Source: Cobetia marina (GTDB lineage: Bacteria > Pseudomonadota > Gammaproteobacteria > Pseudomonadales > Halomonadaceae). From it: a DNA stretch of 64,000 nucleotides. The position numbers were made by a program, and so were the translations under genes. Positions within the stretch are counted from its first letter, which is position 1. Each line of letters opens with the position of its first letter. This document shows, in pieces, positions 36,281-45,315 of this stretch. The stretch lies in contig NZ_CP017114.1 in NCBI RefSeq assembly GCF_001720485.1, positions 2,542,001 to 2,606,000 on the forward strand, written 5' to 3'. The notes under the pieces were generated by a model, which did not search any database, was not told the DNA's origin, and saw only the letters and a program-made list of their open reading frames with translations.

Positions 36281-37105
36281 CAATCTGCTTCCCTGTCAGA
36301 TAAATCAAGTGTGTTGCATACTCCTGCCACCTTCAGATGAAAGTGCCCGAAAAGGATAAATGGAAGGCGTCCGACGGCAGGCATTCAAAGCGTCAAGCAC
36401 AGGCTCAACGTCTATCGTGTTTTAGTATATTTATTCTATCGCACACGCGAATATGGAAACATATTGCAGTTGCAGATTCCAGCAAGAAACGCAATCCCGC
36501 TATCGTTTAAGCATCGATTAATCGCGTTGTTGCCGCTTGCTAGCGCTGCTCATGAGCTTCTATCGTGGCTCACGAAGTTTGCAGAACAATGGGACACCAA
36601 GCGCGCCACAGCGGGAGTGAAGACTCAATCCTCACCCGTCACCCGAGCCTGGATTGCCGAGCATGCAATACCTCCATGAAGGATGAGAACTCAACGACAT
36701 TCCCTGAATCCTCTGGGATAACAGAACTGTTACGTATTCGTAAAAATTGGGTAACAAATCTCGTGTCGGAAGATTGCTGACAAGATTTTGCCCTTTAACC
36801 TTAAAAACAGCACCGCCTAATATAATAACTCCCACTGCTCTTTCAATGAACAGGCTGGGCCGATGGCAACCTGCACCGCAGAATATTCATGGATGGCATA
36901 TGGCTATAATTCTTGACTTGTACCGATGCGACTCCTTGACTTGCCCCCTCACGGTAATACCTGCAGACCCAGAGCCAGGCCCTACTCGCCGTATGCCATC
37001 GAAGGCTAGCCTGACCGCCTTTCCCTGCTACAGCCTGATGACACCTCCACCCTTCCAGCGAGCCTGAACCTCGACCGCCTGCCAGCATCTAGAGCCCCAA
37101 GCACG
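36281..37105. other. AT-rich intergenic region upstream of the T6SS operon
   Basis: About 820 bp without a supportable gene, between the T6SS operon start and the terminator of the second vgrG island. It is clearly richer in A and T than the flanking core genes, especially 36410-36460 and 36690-36840. Short open frames on both strands lack family resemblance. It probably contains the T6SS promoter. On the minus strand TATACT near 36425 could be a -10 box, but the -35 is poor. I found no sigma-54 GG-N10-GC site. Confidence 0.45.
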
Positions 37106-37139
37106 AAAAAAGCCCGAGCCTTGGAAGGACTCGGGCTTT
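37106..37139 (-). terminator. Intrinsic terminator of the second vgrG island
   Basis: A-run, GC-rich stem (arms about 37109-37118 and 37130-37139) and T-run on the minus strand, 30 bp beyond the stop of the Sel1-repeat gene. It ends the vgrG-adaptor-effector-Sel1 unit. The A-run on the other side allows function in both directions. Confidence 0.8.
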
Positions 37140-37168
37140 CTGCACAACACTGAAATCAACTGAGTCGA

Positions 37169-38038
37169 TTAGCGGTAACTGCCATCAGACTGGCGTTGGA
37201 GGCCGTTATAGCCAGGATTGAAGTGGCGATGCTCTTCTTGCCACTGCCTAGACTGCTGCCTGGCTTCAGCGATCTGTTCATTAGTCATTTTTTTAGAGAG
37301 TCGTGAACGTCCTGCACCACCGATACTACCGCTTAAATCATAATACTTATAGGCTTGGATCAAGTCGACTTCAGTGCCGTAACCCTTTTCATAATACCTA
37401 CCAAGTGGTTGAAAATATCCCAAACTGAATTCACCGTAAGGCAAACTACTAGCTTTTAACCTCCACTTGAAAGCCAAGCTAGGATTTTCATCACCCGCTA
37501 GTCCATGTTCATAAAAATAAGCTAAACCTATTGCAGATGGGGCATCGCCATTTTCAGCAGCCTTTTTCAACCACTTCTTCGCCTCAGCAAGATCAGTGAC
37601 AAATAGATCTCGAGTATTCTCCCCCCAGTATGCCCTTGCTAATAAAGCCTGGGCTTGTACATACCCTTTGCTACCGGCTTCGATAAACAACTCACCGGCC
37701 TTATCTACATCCCTCTCTACGCAAGCACCATTATAATACATGGTCCCAAGCACAAAGATCGCATCTGCAATATCATTATCGGCTGCAAATTCAAAATTCT
37801 CAAACGCTTTGCAATTATTTGTTGCTTCCAAGACATGATCATAGTTTCTGAGGTAAGCAATCCCAAGATAATAACTTTCTACAGGCGTCCTATTTTCTTT
37901 CGTAGACAGAGAAATATAATCAAAAGAACTATAGTCATCATCAAAGCTGTTAGTATCATTATCTTGATGAAGCACTGCCGCCTGCACAGGAATATTGATT
38001 ACACTTATCAACCACAAAATCAACAATAATCTTTTCAT
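37169..38038 (-). CDS. Sel1-repeat periplasmic protein next to the VasX-like effector
   Basis: About 289 residues. A cleavable signal peptide is visible (MKRLLLILWLISVINIPVQAA). The rest consists of about four Sel1-type (TPR-like) repeats, for example ADAIFVLGTMYYNGACVERDVDKAGELFIEAGSKGY, QALLARAYWGE..., APSAIGLAYFYEHGLAGDENPSLAFKW and GRYYEKGYGTEVDLIQAYKYY. A GGAGG box directly precedes the ATG at 38038. It starts 12 bp after the effector stop and is AT-rich like it. An exported partner gene beside a membrane-active effector may be its immunity protein, but Sel1 proteins also act as binding scaffolds. Confidence 0.85.
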   Translation of the reverse strand: MKRLLLILWLISVINIPVQAAVLHQDNDTNSFDDDYSSFDYISLSTKENRTPVESYYLGIAYLRNYDHVLEATNNCKAFENFEFAADNDIADAIFVLGTMYYNGACVERDVDKAGELFIEAGSKGYVQAQALLARAYWGENTRDLFVTDLAEAKKWLKKAAENGDAPSAIGLAYFYEHGLAGDENPSLAFKWRLKASSLPYGEFSLGYFQPLGRYYEKGYGTEVDLIQAYKYYDLSGSIGGAGRSRLSKKMTNEQIAEARQQSRQWQEEHRHFNPGYNGLQRQSDGSYR

Positions 38039-38050
38039 ATATTCCTCCAC

Positions 38051-41000
38051 TTACTTCAAGTAAATAACATCTTCCTTTCGCCCACTACCATCTACCAACT
38101 CAATACTCAATGACAAATTTTCTGCAATTTCATCTTCATAAAAGCCCTTGTGATGCAATACAACTCTGTCACTATCTTTTTTAGACTCAAACTTGAAACT
38201 TTTAACCATAGCACCAAGCTGATTTTCATTCCTAGTAACCTCACCGGTAGCAACTTCGTTCTTGGTGCTGTTATTTACAACTACCAACTCACCTTCTACA
38301 TACCTAAAGCTAGCCTTTCTATAAGTAGTTGCCTTATCCACAGACATTAACTTTAAGATCAAAACCGCATCGTCCATTACCGGAGACTTGACAGTAATTT
38401 CCAAACAGTAATATTCAGCCCCACCTGTGATTTCAGCAATTTGCTTCGAATTTTCGCTACTGCTATCCACTCTTGTTATATTCTCTAAAGATAATGTAGT
38501 TTCTATGCCACTAAAGACCATCCCCAAGCTATTAAACTCGGAAGCAGCATCATTGAATTTTTCTATCCCACCAGAACCATAACCAACAAGGCACCTACTA
38601 ATCCATGACTCTACAGCAGCTGGAACGTATGTTTTATACCAATTAATACCAATAGCAATCACAACAAATGCTATCAGCGCCCCAGCGAGAATGCTTGCAA
38701 TGGCTCCAGCGATGAGGTAGCCAGCTATCAAACCAACAGCTGTAGCGCCCGCAGTTACTGACGCCATCATACTATTATTCTCCTCACTTATAGCTCTGCC
38801 ATTATACTTATCAGAGCTAGCTTGATTATACTTATCAACAATATCATAAAGAGCTATCAGACCAGAGGCTCGTCCTAAAAATTTCCCAAGAACAGTCCAC
38901 CCTGGACTAACTGAGAAATGGAATAAAGAACTAGGAGAGACATAAGCGGCGATACCTTCTGCCATCTTTATTGAAGCTGCACCAATAGATGCAATACTTG
39001 ATACTATTGCATGCCATTTTACTTCTTCCCCTTCTATTTTGTTCTTGCTTATAGAAAGTGCTACACCGGCCATGGTGAGGACCGCTGGTATTATTTTCCC
39101 ATAACTACTTGATGTTATTTTCTCTTCTGAAATATCCTTTAATATAGAAGTCGCAGCTCCTGCAATCTCGACCACATTACCCATATCGTTTGCAATACTG
39201 TAAACTTGGTTTATCTTGTCTTTATTCATGAGAGTATGCTTAGGGATTATAACATCTATACACTGCATTGAGCTGGACATACATCCCAAGAGAGTTATAT
39301 TAGAATCTCCTTCATTTGATGCTGATTTAGCCTTAAATACTTCGGGCTCCTTACTCTGGCTTTTCATGATTCTATTTTGATAATTATACAGCCATTCTCC
39401 ATAGCTGGATAATGTGACAGTTTCACGCTCAAGAAGAATAAACGAAATTTCTTTCGAAGAGGCATTTCCTCCAGCCATACATGACATTTGTACTAACTTC
39501 ATGAATTTATCAAGTGCTTTTTCTTCTACTAAATGATTAGCATTTGAATTATAGAGGTTAACGTTAACAGAATGCTGCAAAAAATATACAAACGAGTATC
39601 CAATAGATTGGATATTTAAAGCTTGAGAATTGATAATAGTCTCGTATAATTCTTCTTTATTTTTTATCTGATATGAACAACTTTCAAAGATAGCATCGAA
39701 GACTGCAAGCCATTTCAGGAGCTTGCTTTCATCTAGGTAAGAACCGTCACTCAGCTGCGAAATATCCAAAGAGGCATCAGAGATCAAATCCTTATCGAAC
39801 ATGAAAAGGACAGATATAACAAACGAATCATCTTTCAGTACATCTTCCGTTAGCTCTTTCCAACAGGATGCACTGGCAGGTGACAATATCCCACCCTTGA
39901 TTAGCCGAGAGACTATATTTGTGTATAACCCTCCAACCTCCAAGTTATTGAAAAAACATCCGGGAACTAAGGATTGTGAATACTTGTACAACCACTGCGC
40001 ATAATCATCATCATGCACACGCATCAAAAAATCACATTTCTGAGTATGATCTTTATATTTTCCATCAAATTTTATCAGCGCTTTAGAGTCATATATTTTA
40101 TCAATCTGCTCGTTAAATTTCTCATGGGTACTCTCCTGTCTAGACTTCAGTATGTCATAATCTATTTGTTTTGCTACAGAAGTAGGACCAGTCACCTTAG
40201 GACGATTTTCATCCACAAGTTTATATGATGTAGCAAAACTATCCTTGAATTCCTTAATAGCATTGCTACACAACTTCATCCTACGACGCTCTTCATTTCC
40301 TTTCTCAGGATCAAAATATTCTTCAATTGCAGCAAGCGCCTGGTGACGATAAGCGTTGAGCTCCTGGATAATACCTATTTCGTCATTGACCGCGAGGATC
40401 AAGCCCCTGCCCTCGTAGTCCGTTGAAGCATATCTGAGCCGCTCACTCATCGTCTGCTTCATTTCTTCTGGGCTATAGAGATCACGCTTTGGTCCACTGG
40501 ACCAGAATTGCTCATCCAGCCCTGCTGCGCCGGGACTATATTCAGCGACCTGCTCCAGCTCTTCCAAGCTGAAAGCATGATCTTGTGCCACCCCTGCTTT
40601 CCAGTCAGGAACATTGAATTTCTGCAGATACTTGTCACACCAGGGATCACCGCTGAGAATTCTGGATTTCACCTCATCCAGAAACCCTTCAGGCCATGCA
40701 TGTTCCGTATAGGCATAATACACATCACCGCTCTTGTCAGGAGTCGTGATAGTGACCAGAGAGGCTTGTAACGATTCATTCTTGACGCGTGTGACTTTTT
40801 CTTCATCACTCTCGCCATCCCTATTGCCTGACTCGAGCGTACACGGCATCGCCATCTTGTCCAGAGACGGGGGCTGCTTGACGGGGAACTGGTAATATTT
40901 TCCATCGGCGGTAATCGCAAATGCAGACCAATACATGCCATCGGGGTTGTCTTTATCGAACAAGTAAAGATAGCCGCTGCGCAATTGGCGAAGGATATAT

Positions 41001-41281
41001 TTATTGACCTGACTGGAGGTGCTATGAGCTATCTCTTCCTTGACCTCAGAGGGAACCACGCGCGTGGTGCGCTTACCGTTTTCAAGTGTCTGATCAAGCT
41101 TTATGTCAGTAAAAGCCTTCACCCTATCTTCTGACAATTCAGGGATTTGCTGATTGGCATCGTTACGTTGGCAGACAGCATATCGAACAGGCAGGATCGG
41201 AAAGCCAGTACGCTTGCAGAAACGACATTCGCCATTCACGACACTCAAAGCGACATGCTGATTTACTATTTGACCTGACAT
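38051..41281 (-). CDS. VasX-like (MIX-type) T6SS effector with C-terminal membrane helices
   Basis: About 1076 residues. The N-terminus CRFCKRTGFPILPVRYAVC (Cys19, Cys22 and Cys37) followed by YILRQLRSGYLYLFDK is the signature of the VasX/MIX N-terminal region used for T6SS delivery. A strongly hydrophobic block lies at about 838-890 (SVTAGATAVGLIAGYLIAGA, then ILAGALIAFVVIAIG), with shorter hydrophobic helices before it. VasX of Vibrio cholerae is a pore-forming effector that dissipates membrane potential, and a similar action is likely here. The ATG at 41281 is 4 bp after the adaptor gene stop. The first 300 residues are of normal GC content and the rest is AT-rich, as if a new toxin body had been joined to a conserved delivery domain. 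Confidence 0.87.
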   Translation of the reverse strand: MSGQIVNQHVALSVVNGECRFCKRTGFPILPVRYAVCQRNDANQQIPELSEDRVKAFTDIKLDQTLENGKRTTRVVPSEVKEEIAHSTSSQVNKYILRQLRSGYLYLFDKDNPDGMYWSAFAITADGKYYQFPVKQPPSLDKMAMPCTLESGNRDGESDEEKVTRVKNESLQASLVTITTPDKSGDVYYAYTEHAWPEGFLDEVKSRILSGDPWCDKYLQKFNVPDWKAGVAQDHAFSLEELEQVAEYSPGAAGLDEQFWSSGPKRDLYSPEEMKQTMSERLRYASTDYEGRGLILAVNDEIGIIQELNAYRHQALAAIEEYFDPEKGNEERRRMKLCSNAIKEFKDSFATSYKLVDENRPKVTGPTSVAKQIDYDILKSRQESTHEKFNEQIDKIYDSKALIKFDGKYKDHTQKCDFLMRVHDDDYAQWLYKYSQSLVPGCFFNNLEVGGLYTNIVSRLIKGGILSPASASCWKELTEDVLKDDSFVISVLFMFDKDLISDASLDISQLSDGSYLDESKLLKWLAVFDAIFESCSYQIKNKEELYETIINSQALNIQSIGYSFVYFLQHSVNVNLYNSNANHLVEEKALDKFMKLVQMSCMAGGNASSKEISFILLERETVTLSSYGEWLYNYQNRIMKSQSKEPEVFKAKSASNEGDSNITLLGCMSSSMQCIDVIIPKHTLMNKDKINQVYSIANDMGNVVEIAGAATSILKDISEEKITSSSYGKIIPAVLTMAGVALSISKNKIEGEEVKWHAIVSSIASIGAASIKMAEGIAAYVSPSSLFHFSVSPGWTVLGKFLGRASGLIALYDIVDKYNQASSDKYNGRAISEENNSMMASVTAGATAVGLIAGYLIAGAIASILAGALIAFVVIAIGINWYKTYVPAAVESWISRCLVGYGSGGIEKFNDAASEFNSLGMVFSGIETTLSLENITRVDSSSENSKQIAEITGGAEYYCLEITVKSPVMDDAVLILKLMSVDKATTYRKASFRYVEGELVVVNNSTKNEVATGEVTRNENQLGAMVKSFKFESKKDSDRVVLHHKGFYEDEIAENLSLSIELVDGSGRKEDVIYLK

Positions 41282-41285
41282 GAGG

Positions 41286-42179
41286 TTATACCTTTTCCCT
41301 GCTTTCCATGATCTTGTCCCAATCGGCGCTCTCAAGCTTGCTGGTCAAGCTGATATAGCTGTGAGTGCTGCGTGGATCAGGTGTCGCTCTGGTGCTCAGT
41401 AACTGGCGCATGATCGGATGCTGATAGAACATCGGATATGTGACCATCCCGTGGAGCACGAAGACCGAGATATCCTGTCGCTCATCCAGACCACACTCCT
41501 TTGCGGCGACCAGTAACGCATCCACGGTTGCGGCATCCACAGAACCTGCCTTGCTCTCTTCCGGCAGCGTGCGATATAGCTCCAGACAATGATTCAGCAT
41601 CCCTATCCGTCTGATGGCAGACCATTGGGAGAGCGTCAGGTTCAATCTCCCGAGGCGACGCTGCTCACTGTGTGGTGCGATGCTCTGCAGTGCGTGGGCG
41701 TTATCCAGGTAGACCCACTGATCGATAGGTCCCAACAGTGCCGATAGCTGCTCGCGGTCAAGAATGGCCTCGAGGCGCGCCAATACCCGTGGGTCATGAA
41801 AGCGCAGCAGCGCCTTCTTGCCTTCCGGGGTCGTCTGCTCAAGTTGGCGCTGGAAATATGACACCACGCTGGAGAGCGGCTGGGCTGTGATGACCCAGCC
41901 ACCGAACGCGACCGGAGTCGTGAGGCTTGCAAAGCGTTGCTGCCTCTCCTTCTCCAGCTCTTTGCCCAGGTGCGTTTCTGGCGGCACCGGCTGTAGATAG
42001 AGTTTCTGCGATGGCGTCTGGGCATAGAATCCGTTGCGTACCAGGCCCGCGGATTTCTGGTCCTTCGCACTCAATGCGCGTTGCGGCGTATTGCTTGGGT
42101 CTACCACGCGATACAGGCGTGACTCGGTAGCCGCTTGTCTTGCCACCTGCAGGAATTCCGCCTCATCCAGCATGGCCAT
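41286..42179 (-). CDS. DUF4123 T6SS effector chaperone/adaptor (second vgrG island)
   Basis: About 297 residues. The C-terminal two thirds shows the DUF4123 pattern (FGGWVITAQPLSSVVSYFQRQLE, LLRFHDPRVLARLEAILDREQLSALLGPIDQWVYLD), with a helical end (ISVFVLHGMVTYPMFYQHPIMRQLL). It starts one base after the vgrG stop and is followed after 4 bp by the VasX-like effector, the standard VgrG-adaptor-effector order. It is not closely similar to the first DUF4123 protein, consistent with each adaptor serving its own effector. Confidence 0.85.
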   Translation of the reverse strand: MAMLDEAEFLQVARQAATESRLYRVVDPSNTPQRALSAKDQKSAGLVRNGFYAQTPSQKLYLQPVPPETHLGKELEKERQQRFASLTTPVAFGGWVITAQPLSSVVSYFQRQLEQTTPEGKKALLRFHDPRVLARLEAILDREQLSALLGPIDQWVYLDNAHALQSIAPHSEQRRLGRLNLTLSQWSAIRRIGMLNHCLELYRTLPEESKAGSVDAATVDALLVAAKECGLDERQDISVFVLHGMVTYPMFYQHPIMRQLLSTRATPDPRSTHSYISLTSKLESADWDKIMESREKV

Positions 42180-42180
42180 A

Positions 42181-44787
42181 TCAGGACTCCACCACACCGT
42201 CGCCATTGGCGGCAGCGCTTTGTCCTTTACTCGGACACAGCAAGTCTTCGCCTTCCGGCAATTCCGTCATCGCGGCATTCAGGCTCGTCGGCCCACCGAA
42301 GCTGTGCTGCGCGCCTTTGACATCAATCTTGCCAGGCGCGTGGAGTTCGATATTGCCGTCCTTGAGGCGGACGTAGGCACCACCACAGGTGAGCAGAATC
42401 TCCTTGGCGGCATTGATATCGATGTCGTTCTCGGTGGAGGTGATGGTGACGTCCTTTTCCGCCGTCAGGTCCATCGCATCGCTTTGCGCCTGAACTTCGA
42501 CCTTGCCCTTGCCGGCAAACAGCTTGATGCCGGAGCGCTGTACGAACAGCGAAAACTTCTCGACCACGGCACCTACCAGACTGCGCCCGGTGGCCAGATT
42601 GATATCTTCGCCACTGGTGACGCTGAGCGAGCGGCCCTGTGCCAGGTGCGTCGATTCCGGCGTACTGGTGGCGATGCCGGCGGGCGATGTGAGATGCAGC
42701 CAGGGCGCATTCAGGCGCGCTGCCTGCCCTCGCCCGCCATTGGTGGCGCTCTGGGCTGAGCTACCGTCGAAGCGGCTACCGCTGTCATCGGCGCCATAGG
42801 TGCCTTGGGTATCGTCGCTGGCCTGCTTGATCTGCGTGCGCCCCGCGAGCGCCTCGGCGTTGTGGCTGGTGGCGCTGTCGCTGAGCGTATTGGCCAGCTG
42901 ATAGGCGCTGGCGAGCTGCTGATGCGCAGGAGAGAGATCCAGCTGCTCGCCACTGGCCGCAATCTGCCCCCAGCTACTGAGCATCAGGCCGCTGTTGGCG
43001 CGGATGGCGCCATAGGCGTCCGAGCGCAGCTCGAAGCCGGTGCCACGGAAACTGCCCCGTGTGTTGCCCTGCTGGTGGATCAGATAGCCGAGATTGAGCT
43101 GGGATTTCTCGTGCTCCGAGTTCAGGCGCACACGCTCCTGATCGGTGGCGTCATCGAACACCAGCTCGTTGTACTTGTTGCCGCGGTAGGTCTTGCTCTT
43201 GAGGCCGGAGAGCAGGCCATTGGAGTGCCATTGCGGGGTCTGGTCGCCGTTGTAGACGCGTCCGGTGATCAGCGGTCGATCCACGTCGCCTTCCAGGAAG
43301 TCGACGATGACCTCCTGACCGATACGCGGCACGAACACGCTACCCCAGCCAGCACCGGCGTTGGGTTGCGCGACACGCAGCCAGCAGCTGGCGTCAGCCG
43401 CGCCCTTCTCGCTGCGGTCCCAGTGGAACTGGACGCGCACGCGGTTGAGCGAATCGGTGTGGATCTCTTCATTCTCGGGGCCGACGACAATCGCGGTCTG
43501 CGGGCCACCCAGATTGGGGCGCGGATGATCGAGAGACGGGCGGTACGGCTGACTGAGACGCTGGGATTCGAAGTCAATCAGATACTGACCGGTGCCGACA
43601 TCGGCGTAGTCTTCGTGAGCGCTTTCATTGAGGCCATGCGCCTGGCGCGCCTCGGCCATGCGCGCCTGCAGGCTGCCCGGCAGCGCCTTGAGGTGCGCGG
43701 AGACCGGCAGCGCATTCTCGGCACAAACGGTCAGGCCCAGCACGAGGAATTCACGCTCACTCGAGTCGCCGTCTTCATGGCGGGCGTGCTGGCTGAGTTC
43801 GAACCAGCGGCCGACCTTCAACTGGCGGGTACCCCCGGCGCCGTAGAAGCGCTTGGCGCGGGATTCATGGGCCTCGAGGCGATTGACGGTCAGGCGTTCG
43901 CCGCGCGAGTGATCGTCGAAATAGTACTCGCCGGGGTAGTCGTAGACTTCCTGCTCGCTGAGATTGCCCTGATCGCTACGCGTGTCCTGACCGGAGCGTT
44001 TCTCCAGACCCGGCTGCTTGTAATCGAAGGTGCCGAGGCTGACACGCGTCGGTTGCTGCTGACGGCGACCGCTCCACTGGGTGATGGAGTCCTCAGACTC
44101 GGTAGCATCCTGTCGGTGAAAGCGGATCACCTGCGGCTCGACCGGTGCGCAGGTCGCGACATCATCGGTGATGACGAGGCGGTGACCATTGAAGTCGCTG
44201 TCGACAGAGGCGTGTTCGAAGTAATAGAACAGCCCTTCCTGCTCCATCAGGCGATTGACGAACTGGAAGTCGCTTTCGCGATACTGCACGCAGTAGCTGC
44301 GCGCCGGGTACTCGCGGCGTAAATCCAGCCGCCAGCCACCCTGCGCTTCGCCTTGGGCGATGGCGTGGTTCGAGAAGACCGACTCGATCACCTCGACCGC
44401 GCTCACGTCCTGGAAGATGCGGCTGTCACGACCTAGCTTGAGCATCGAAAGCCACGGCACCAGCGTCAATTGGTAATAGAAGACGCCACCGTCCTCACCC
44501 AGCAGTGCGGCCGACTCGACCAGCCCCGAAAGCTCGCGGTAGCTGCCATCGGCCTGACGCACCGAGAGCGCCGCCGGCTGGGCCATCAGGGTCTTGAGCT
44601 CGATATCACCGTTCTGGGAGATGCAGTCGAGGGTATAGGCGAAGGGACGCGACATACGCTCTTCCCCCACCAGGCGATGCGGAATGAAGTCCGCGCCGCT
44701 CATCTCAAGCGTGAGCAGGCGCTCGTTCTGGCTCAGTGAGACATCAAACGACGACAGCAAGGCGTCGAGTACCCATGAATCTGACAT
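42181..44787 (-). CDS. vgrG: VgrG (TssI) spike protein, second copy
   Basis: 868 residues with the same domain order as the copy at 10055-12655: gp27-like N-terminus, gp5-like OB region and a DUF2345 beta-helical extension. Residues about 15-600 are almost the same in the two proteins and the DNA is also near-identical. The first dozen residues and especially the last 200 differ, with the final tail (after KIDVKGAQHSFGGP) completely different. The ATG at 44787 has an AGGGA box. The different tail probably matches the different adaptor and effector that follow. Confidence 0.96.
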   Translation of the reverse strand: MSDSWVLDALLSSFDVSLSQNERLLTLEMSGADFIPHRLVGEERMSRPFAYTLDCISQNGDIELKTLMAQPAALSVRQADGSYRELSGLVESAALLGEDGGVFYYQLTLVPWLSMLKLGRDSRIFQDVSAVEVIESVFSNHAIAQGEAQGGWRLDLRREYPARSYCVQYRESDFQFVNRLMEQEGLFYYFEHASVDSDFNGHRLVITDDVATCAPVEPQVIRFHRQDATESEDSITQWSGRRQQQPTRVSLGTFDYKQPGLEKRSGQDTRSDQGNLSEQEVYDYPGEYYFDDHSRGERLTVNRLEAHESRAKRFYGAGGTRQLKVGRWFELSQHARHEDGDSSEREFLVLGLTVCAENALPVSAHLKALPGSLQARMAEARQAHGLNESAHEDYADVGTGQYLIDFESQRLSQPYRPSLDHPRPNLGGPQTAIVVGPENEEIHTDSLNRVRVQFHWDRSEKGAADASCWLRVAQPNAGAGWGSVFVPRIGQEVIVDFLEGDVDRPLITGRVYNGDQTPQWHSNGLLSGLKSKTYRGNKYNELVFDDATDQERVRLNSEHEKSQLNLGYLIHQQGNTRGSFRGTGFELRSDAYGAIRANSGLMLSSWGQIAASGEQLDLSPAHQQLASAYQLANTLSDSATSHNAEALAGRTQIKQASDDTQGTYGADDSGSRFDGSSAQSATNGGRGQAARLNAPWLHLTSPAGIATSTPESTHLAQGRSLSVTSGEDINLATGRSLVGAVVEKFSLFVQRSGIKLFAGKGKVEVQAQSDAMDLTAEKDVTITSTENDIDINAAKEILLTCGGAYVRLKDGNIELHAPGKIDVKGAQHSFGGPTSLNAAMTELPEGEDLLCPSKGQSAAANGDGVVES

Positions 44788-45315
44788 GTTCTGCATCCCT
44801 GGCAATTGACGTAGACGATGGCCTGAGGTCACTGGCCCGTCCCTGGCTCTCGATCAGGTGGCACAGCATATAGGAATGCTCTCATTTAGTTAATGACTGA
44901 ACAGAGTGAACACTTACGCTGAAAGCGCGTTAATTCCAGCGAAAGATGCGCCATGAAGGGCCAGAAAGAGGCAGCTCAAATGTGGGAATTCTCGCCTGAC
45001 ATTCCTGCACGCGCGTCATGACATCGTGTCAGAACCAACGGCTTTCCCACTCTCTTTTCGCCGGCAGCATGTAGCGTGAAGCACTGCCATGGCAGATGAC
45101 ATCGCTGAACAGGACATGCCCCAGGATGCCAGCGGAAATCTCTCGATGGCATGGCCGCCGCCACAGGCAGGCATGACAGCCATGGAAGACATGACGATCA
45201 AGGTAGTCCCAATTAAGAATTCCATATAAGGAATTTAACTTCCGTATGTGAAAAACAGTTTGACAGTCTTGGCACCGCTTCATAGCCTGTAAGCCAAATT
45301 CAGGAGGAGTGATGC
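44788..45315. other. Intergenic region between vgrG (minus) and aldehyde dehydrogenase (plus)
   Basis: About 530 bp with no supportable gene. It must hold the promoters for the second vgrG island and for the catabolic operon. Near the plus-strand gene it contains the inverted repeat listed at 45218-45235. An AGGAGG ribosome binding site lies about 10 bases before the aldehyde dehydrogenase ATG. Confidence 0.5.
45218..45235. promoter_or_regulatory. Candidate operator upstream of the catabolic operon
   Basis: Perfect inverted repeat AATTCC-N6-GGAATT, about 80 bp upstream of the aldehyde dehydrogenase start, in AT-rich sequence. An IclR regulator is encoded in the same cluster at 49963-50721, and IclR-type proteins often bind short palindromes of this kind, so it is a reasonable candidate site. 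Confidence 0.4.

Noticed and set aside
36464..37067. Three overlapping short plus-strand frames in the AT-rich gap
   Set aside because: No family resemblance, no clear ribosome binding sites, and they overlap one another in different frames.
42805..44322. A 505-codon plus-strand frame opposite the second vgrG (and its counterpart 11504-12607 opposite the first)
   Set aside because: Both are mirror frames of the same conserved VgrG coding sequence, so their similarity to each other only reflects the vgrG duplication.
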